Positions 60,401 through 64,000 of a stretch of DNA of 64,000 nt are shown here, piece after piece. Under the pieces are notes generated by a model. It saw only the letters and a program-made list of their open reading frames with translations. It made no database searches and was not told the origin of the DNA. This DNA comes from Aptenodytes patagonicus (Eukaryota > Chordata > Aves > Sphenisciformes > Spheniscidae), in contig NC_134950.1 of assembly GCF_965638725.1 (NCBI RefSeq), forward strand, positions 26,192,932-26,256,931, read 5' to 3'. How positions within the stretch are numbered: position 1 is the stretch's first letter; every line of letters starts with the position of its first letter. A program made the translations under genes and the position numbers.

Positions 60401-63111
60401 GGCAATGTCCCTCCTAATGTAGCCCAGGATGCTGTTGGCCTTCTGTGCTGCAAGGGCACACTGCTGGCTCATGGTCAACTTATCATCGACCAAATTTCCC
60501 ACGGCCTTCTCTGCAAAGCTGCTTTCCAGCTGGTCAGCCCTCTGTGTTCTGCTGCATGAGGGTTATTCCTCCCCAGGGGCCGGAGTTTGCATTTCCCCTT
60601 AGTTGAACTTCAAGAGATTCCTCTCAGCCCATTTCTGCAGTCTTTTGAGGTCCCTCTGAATGGCAGTGCAGTCATCTGGCATACCAACCACTGCTCCCTG
60701 TTTTGTACCATCTGCAAATGACTTCTGTTGCGTGACAGCAGGAGATGGAGATGAAGCCGCAAATTTACATCGTCAAGACAGTCATAATGATAGAAGACAC
60801 AGAAGATAGATATTCATTTAGGTATCACCAGTAGAAAATTGTGTTATTTATACTTAATAACCCCCTGTGCAGATTCTCTTACTTTCATGAGTGACGTTGG
60901 TTTTGCTTTGTTTGTCTTTGATTTCTAACAGAGTGGCTAAATCTGAACCAACAAAAAACACTTGTATACCACAATACGTATGTCTGAGTGAGAGAGAATT
61001 ATGTCAGTAAATCTGTATAATTTTATTATTTTATATCCCTAGGACTTCCCATTTAGGATCTAGAATTCTAGTATTTTAGAATTCAGATAAACTGTTTTAT
61101 GTGCAGCAAATAAGAAACTTTTCAAAGACACTTTATCTTTTTGAATAATTTAAGTCCTTGATGTGTTTTCAGTAAAACAAAAGCTCGAAAACATTGAGGG
61201 AGAAGGTTCCTAAATTAAAACTGTTTTTAAAAGCAAAATTATTAAGAAGAGGGCATGAAATACTAAGTCTTGATTGTAAAGTAAAGTGATCATGTGGTGT
61301 TGAATTCCTTCAGGCAGAGCTGGGAATTCAGTATGGGAAGAGAAGCCTCATTCCTCATTTATCTGTTACTTCAGCAGCTTTTGTCTCAAGGAGCCTCACA
61401 GAAACCTGAGCAAGAAAATTCCGAAATTCTTATTCCCCTTCTTCTGTGACTGAGATTTTCTAGCTCCTGCTTATTAAGTAAAACAGAATATTGTTACCTT
61501 GCTGTAATGCTGCCTTTTATTCTTTGATTACTTTTTAAATAGAAATTGAAGTCTAACTCTGCAAGTCTCACACCTGAAAGCAATAGTGCTGTTGTACAAG
61601 CTCATAGGAAAAGGTAAGTGAAAAATGGTTTGGCTGGTTGAACATAGCTTGATTATAGCTTGTTGTTAGTCTAATAATATTACTACTGTTTAATCTGTGT
61701 TGTTATTAACTAAGAAAGAAACTGAGTATTTAGAGAAGCACTCTTTTTAAAGAAAAACAAAGGTAAACAAAGATAATTTTGAAGAATTACTAGTGTGCTT
61801 TCATGTGGTCAAAATTATTTATTGTAAGTTTATTTAAGTTATTGAACCACAGCTTTCTTTGCCTTATGGACATACAGATTTATCACATGCTGCAATATAT
61901 AGTCCCATGTATATTTGGTATAGAGAGTGGTTGTCATCATAGAGTTTTTCTCTGAACACCCTGGTAATGAAAATTTTAAAATTCTATACTTTGTAATCAT
62001 TCAGATGCTTTGCCTATATTTAATAAATATTATTTTAGAAATACCATGCTGTTAAACTAGGAGAAGCATTATACTACTTTCTCCAAAATGTTTTGCTATA
62101 ATTTAATATTTTTTAATGAAATCCATATAGATGCTGTCCAGTGTACCTGGGTGGAAGCTCTTCACCATATGGCATAGGAACAAATATTTCAAAAAGGTAG
62201 GAAACGTGAAAAAAAATGTCCCGCTTGCTTTATCATTATTTTTATTCAGAACTGTGTTTCTGTGGTGGTACGGAGTTCTGCATTTGAACTGGACAGGACA
62301 GCCCTATATTCATCTAAATATGTGGCTGCCTGTAACTGCAGTTGAAGTCAGGTGGTCCCTTCCAGTCCTCTGCTATTGACCACTAGATCTTTTGTTCATC
62401 TGAGGAGTTGAAAGATGTGTGCAAATGAGACATGAGACTCCAAAAATCAGTAACATGTAGTTAAGGAAATCGCTGCTGTAGAGTATTGTTATTTTTCCCT
62501 GCCTCTCTTCAGCTTTCTGTGTGATGCCGAGTATGTGACTTAAATCAGTGGGCTGGTTTAAATCATCCCAGAGCCTGAACTGAAAATAGCCAGAGTGCTT
62601 TGCAGCTGCAGCTGAACGTAGCAGGAGAGGTACTTTAAAGATTTATCGCCAACATCCTATAGAACATTATTGCATTTCCATGTGGGATTTTTTTGCAGCA
62701 AGTAATTATGCACTTGATGCGTATTTGGATGCGAGTCAGGTGCCATACCAGTGAGGAAGACCAAAGAGAATATATTAAGAGATTATCAGTTTATTTTATG
62801 TGTTCAGTGAGGTTAGGAACCTGTAAAAATAATACATGATCATATAGTTAAAACACATACCATAATGAATGTGCCAGAGATGTAAAAAAATTAAGATTAC
62901 AGGTAACCTTGCTTCTAGTATTTCTGAGTGAGTGCTGTGCTTTAAAACAGTTACGATCTGTGTAGCTTCTCTGATTGTAATAAGCTCTTGGAGCTTTCTG
63001 TCCTTTTTTGACCAGAACATGTGATCAACTACGTTGTACTGCTTGCGACTTTCGTGTGTCACTTTTCAATGACTACATCTGGGATCAGTCCTGTGATTAT
63101 CTTTTTTTCAG
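57318..63111 (+). CDS. CFAP418: CFAP418 (C8orf37), exons 1-5 of a partial gene
   Basis: Cilia- and flagella-associated protein 418 acts at the base of the photoreceptor cilium and supports outer-segment disc organisation. Human mutations cause cone-rod dystrophy, retinitis pigmentosa and a Bardet-Biedl form. The start ATG at 57318 opens [17 protein letters not shown], closely like the known N-terminus. Coding exons are 57318-57457, 58983-59082, 61543-61613, 62131-62196 and 63016-63111, joined by GT-AG introns in compatible phases, for 157 full codons plus two bases. Residues from about 105 hold the conserved C-terminal domain, with [15 protein letters not shown], a C-x4-C-x2-C cluster at 128, 133 and 136, and CDYLFFR at 152-158. 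The human protein has 207 residues, so roughly 50 residues in a last exon are missing because the window ends. It lies 209 bp downstream of the tRNA-Ser, same strand. Nothing suggests a pseudogene. Confidence 0.96.
57458..58982 (+). other. CFAP418 intron 1
   Basis: A 1,525-bp intron, GT at 57458 and TTTTTCAG at the 3' end. The first 160 bases are still CpG-rich. It carries an AT dinucleotide tract near 57816-57838 and a two-copy 42-bp direct repeat at 58098-58181. No mobile element is recognised in it. Confidence 0.85.
58098..58181. repeat. 42-bp direct repeat, two copies, in intron 1
   Basis: Copies at 58098-58139 and 58140-58181 share TGCCCTC, GGTTTCCATCCC and GGTGTCT at matching positions. 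They are diverged, so this is an older local duplication. Confidence 0.75.
58983..59082 (+). CDS. CFAP418: CFAP418 exon 2
   Basis: 100 bases encoding [34 protein letters not shown], with the first codon split across intron 1 (AG/A). The acidic [11 protein letters not shown] segment matches the position of the human KEDDLDSLINEI motif. The acceptor is TTGTTTTTCAG and the donor CTG/GTGAGT, both strong. It ends at a codon boundary. Confidence 0.93.
59335..59812 (-). mobile_element. CR1 LINE, older copy, 3' part
   Basis: The plus strand starts ATCACAGAATCACGGAATGG and continues TTGAGGTTGGCAGGGACCTC, the reverse complement of a CR1 3' tail and UTR. It runs on through the end of ORF2 on the minus strand. 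It stops abruptly at ACCCCAGACATGTCT, where the younger element is inserted, and resumes at 60354. Confidence 0.93.
59813..60353 (+). mobile_element. CR1 LINE, younger copy nested in the older one
   Basis: The plus strand begins in ORF2 at CCATATCTGGAGTACTGTG and continues through CTGGAGAAGAGAAGGCTCC and AGGGTGGTCAAACACTGGG. It ends with GGTCCCTTCCAACC and the tail ATGATTCTGTGATTCTGT. It is 5' truncated. GTCT is found at both junctions (59811-59814 and 60352-60355), compatible with a tiny duplication or microhomology. An unusual run of 20 G interrupts its 3' UTR. Confidence 0.93.
60273..60292 (+). repeat. Homopolymer of 20 G
   Basis: Twenty consecutive G follow TGAGC and precede CGGTGTTAGCC. 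Other CR1 copies have only a short G run here (the long copy has GGGGGG near 2950). The run could fold into a G-quadruplex on the coding strand of CFAP418 pre-mRNA, or its length could be a sequencing or assembly error. Confidence 0.9.
60354..60725 (-). mobile_element. CR1 LINE, older copy, upstream part
   Basis: Continuation of the minus-strand CR1 after the nested insertion. The plus strand reads CTCACCAGTGCTGAGTGGAG, AGCCCAGGATGCTGTTGGCC, TTTGCATTTCCCCTTAG and ACCATCTGCAAATGAC. All are reverse complements of CR1 ORF2 sequence. Together with 59335-59812 it makes about 850 bp of one element. Confidence 0.92.
61543..61613 (+). CDS. CFAP418: CFAP418 exon 3
   Basis: 71 bases encoding [23 protein letters not shown] plus two bases of the next Arg codon. 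The KLKS start matches human KLKSKS at the same junction. The rest is a Ser-rich linker of low conservation. The acceptor is TTTTAAATAG (modest pyrimidine tract) and the donor AG/GTAAGT (strong). Confidence 0.9.
62131..62196 (+). CDS. CFAP418: CFAP418 exon 4
   Basis: 66 bases encoding [22 protein letters not shown] with split Arg codons at both ends. CPVYLGGSS and GIGTNIS are nearly identical to the human protein, which makes the gene assignment firm. It starts the conserved C-terminal domain. The donor is AG/GTAGGA. Confidence 0.96.
63016..63111 (+). CDS. CFAP418: CFAP418 exon 5
   Basis: 96 bases encoding [32 protein letters not shown], again with Arg codons split by introns on both sides. 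The cysteine cluster and the CDYLFFR end agree with the human sequence. The acceptor is CTTTTTTGACCAG and the donor AG/GTATGT. The disease-linked C-terminal residues of the human protein lie in the next exon, outside this window. Confidence 0.96.
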
Positions 63112-64000
63112 GTATGTCTGAGGTGGGTTTGGTATTAGTATTGTGTTACTGTGCTTTGGGGCTTGATAGGAATGGGAAAGGTGAAAAGTCGTGAGCACTC
63201 CTGTGTTACCTTAAAAAGGAGCATGTGTGCAACCTGTTCGGTGTTCAGGTGGGAGAGTCTGCAGGGAGAGGGATGCAACATCTCCCATAATCTGCTTTCA
63301 TGCCTTTCCATTTCTTCCCCCACCACTCTCCCTCTCTGCTTTTAAAAAGAATTCAAGTTTCATGGATCAAAAGGCAACTTTACTGCTGAAATAAGCAGAT
63401 AATCTGTGTGATGGGTTGGCCTCTGGTGTGCCATTGCAGGATGCCTACAAAATAAATGCAGACTGTTCAGCATGTACTTCTGACCATACCTTCAGTCATA
63501 CAGACTGTGAATGTTCGAGTCGGATTTTCTTTTTTCCAGTATCAAGTATTATGCTGTCATGTTCAGTGAAAATCAAATAGTTCGATTTCTTAACAGACTT
63601 GTTTTTGAAGCAAGGTTTGGTTAAATGGAGGGGTGGGATTTTTGTTTTCTTGTTATATTGTGATGTCTTTGACTTCAGTTATTTTTATTTTTTTTAAGAC
63701 TTAAAATTAAGAAGTTCCTATTTCCAGTTTCTCTAAAACTGTATCTAATGCCAAGACTTAGTGAAGGGTAATGTAGTAGGCATGCTCCTAATACAGACGT
63801 CGAATTTGAATTCCTCTTATTTTAGTAAAGTCTTCGTATTGCCCGTTAACTGACGGAGGTCGTGGATGTGTTCGGAGTATGTGCTTGGCCACCAGGGGGT
63901 GTGGCAGCTGGAGTAGAACAGTAATGGATACATCATCTCCTTTTCCATTATTTTTCTTATATTACATGTTAGGTTTTTCCTGTATTTGCCTTCCAGTTTT
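63112..64000 (+). other. CFAP418 intron 5, incomplete
   Basis: Begins with GTATGT and continues to the window edge. I searched all three forward frames for the expected last exon, which should start soon after an AG and encode the C-terminal domain end, and did not find it. No repeat is recognised. Confidence 0.8.

Larger units (their letters stand above)
59083..61542 (+). other. CFAP418 intron 2
   Basis: A 2,460-bp intron with GTGAGT donor and TTTTTAAATAG acceptor. About 1.4 kb of it is CR1-derived (59335-60725): one minus-strand copy interrupted by a plus-strand copy. The remainder is AT-rich unique sequence. Confidence 0.85.

Noticed and set aside
63112-64000. Possible CFAP418 exon 6 before the window edge
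   Set aside because: I found no acceptor followed by a frame encoding the expected C-terminal part, so the last exon is judged to be outside the window.
1-64000. CRISPR arrays, operons, plasmid or phage modules
   Set aside because: No evenly spaced identical repeats with unique spacers and no bacterial gene organisation. The content is that of a bird nuclear genome.

Overview
The window looks like nuclear DNA from a bird. Evidence: chicken-repeat-1 (CR1) LINEs whose 3' tails are built from ATTCTRTG-type units; a solo long terminal repeat of a type I recognise from avian endogenous retroviruses; a canonical vertebrate tRNA-Ser(AGA) gene; and five spliced exons of a vertebrate ciliary gene, CFAP418 (formerly C8orf37). 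No bacterial or phage gene organisation is present. The species cannot be named from the sequence alone.

Layout. About 1-56.8 kb is gene-poor. I find no convincing host protein-coding exon there; the open frames are short, overlap on both strands and mostly look random. This stretch holds a 2.6-kb decayed CR1 (about 382-3011), an isolated CpG island at about 4.3-4.6 kb that resembles an unassigned promoter, smaller CR1 pieces (11.8, 27.1 and 34.2 kb), fossils resembling tRNA-derived SINEs (8.0, 21.7, 25.2 and 47.3-47.8 kb), and a 1,150-bp solo LTR (37705-38854) still flanked by a 5-bp target duplication. In human, the DNA upstream of CFAP418 is, as I recall, the large desert towards GDF6, so this region may be the avian equivalent and may carry distal enhancers; that is inference.

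At about 56.8-57.6 kb a second CpG island begins. It contains a 61-bp tandem duplication, then an intact tRNA-Ser(AGA) gene with internal A and B boxes and a poly-T terminator, and 209 bp further on the ATG of CFAP418. Exons 1-5 of CFAP418 (57318-63111) have canonical GT-AG junctions and compatible phases, giving 157 complete codons; the last coding exon lies beyond the right edge. Intron 2 contains an older minus-strand CR1 split by a younger plus-strand CR1, with a run of 20 G inside the younger copy.

The two working genes are independent in product (a tRNA made by RNA polymerase III, a ciliary and photoreceptor protein made by RNA polymerase II) but share one CpG-rich upstream region and the same orientation. 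I found no clear new molecular system. The items most worth following are the orphan CpG island near 4.4 kb, the tRNA-CFAP418 shared promoter region, and possible conserved noncoding elements in the desert.
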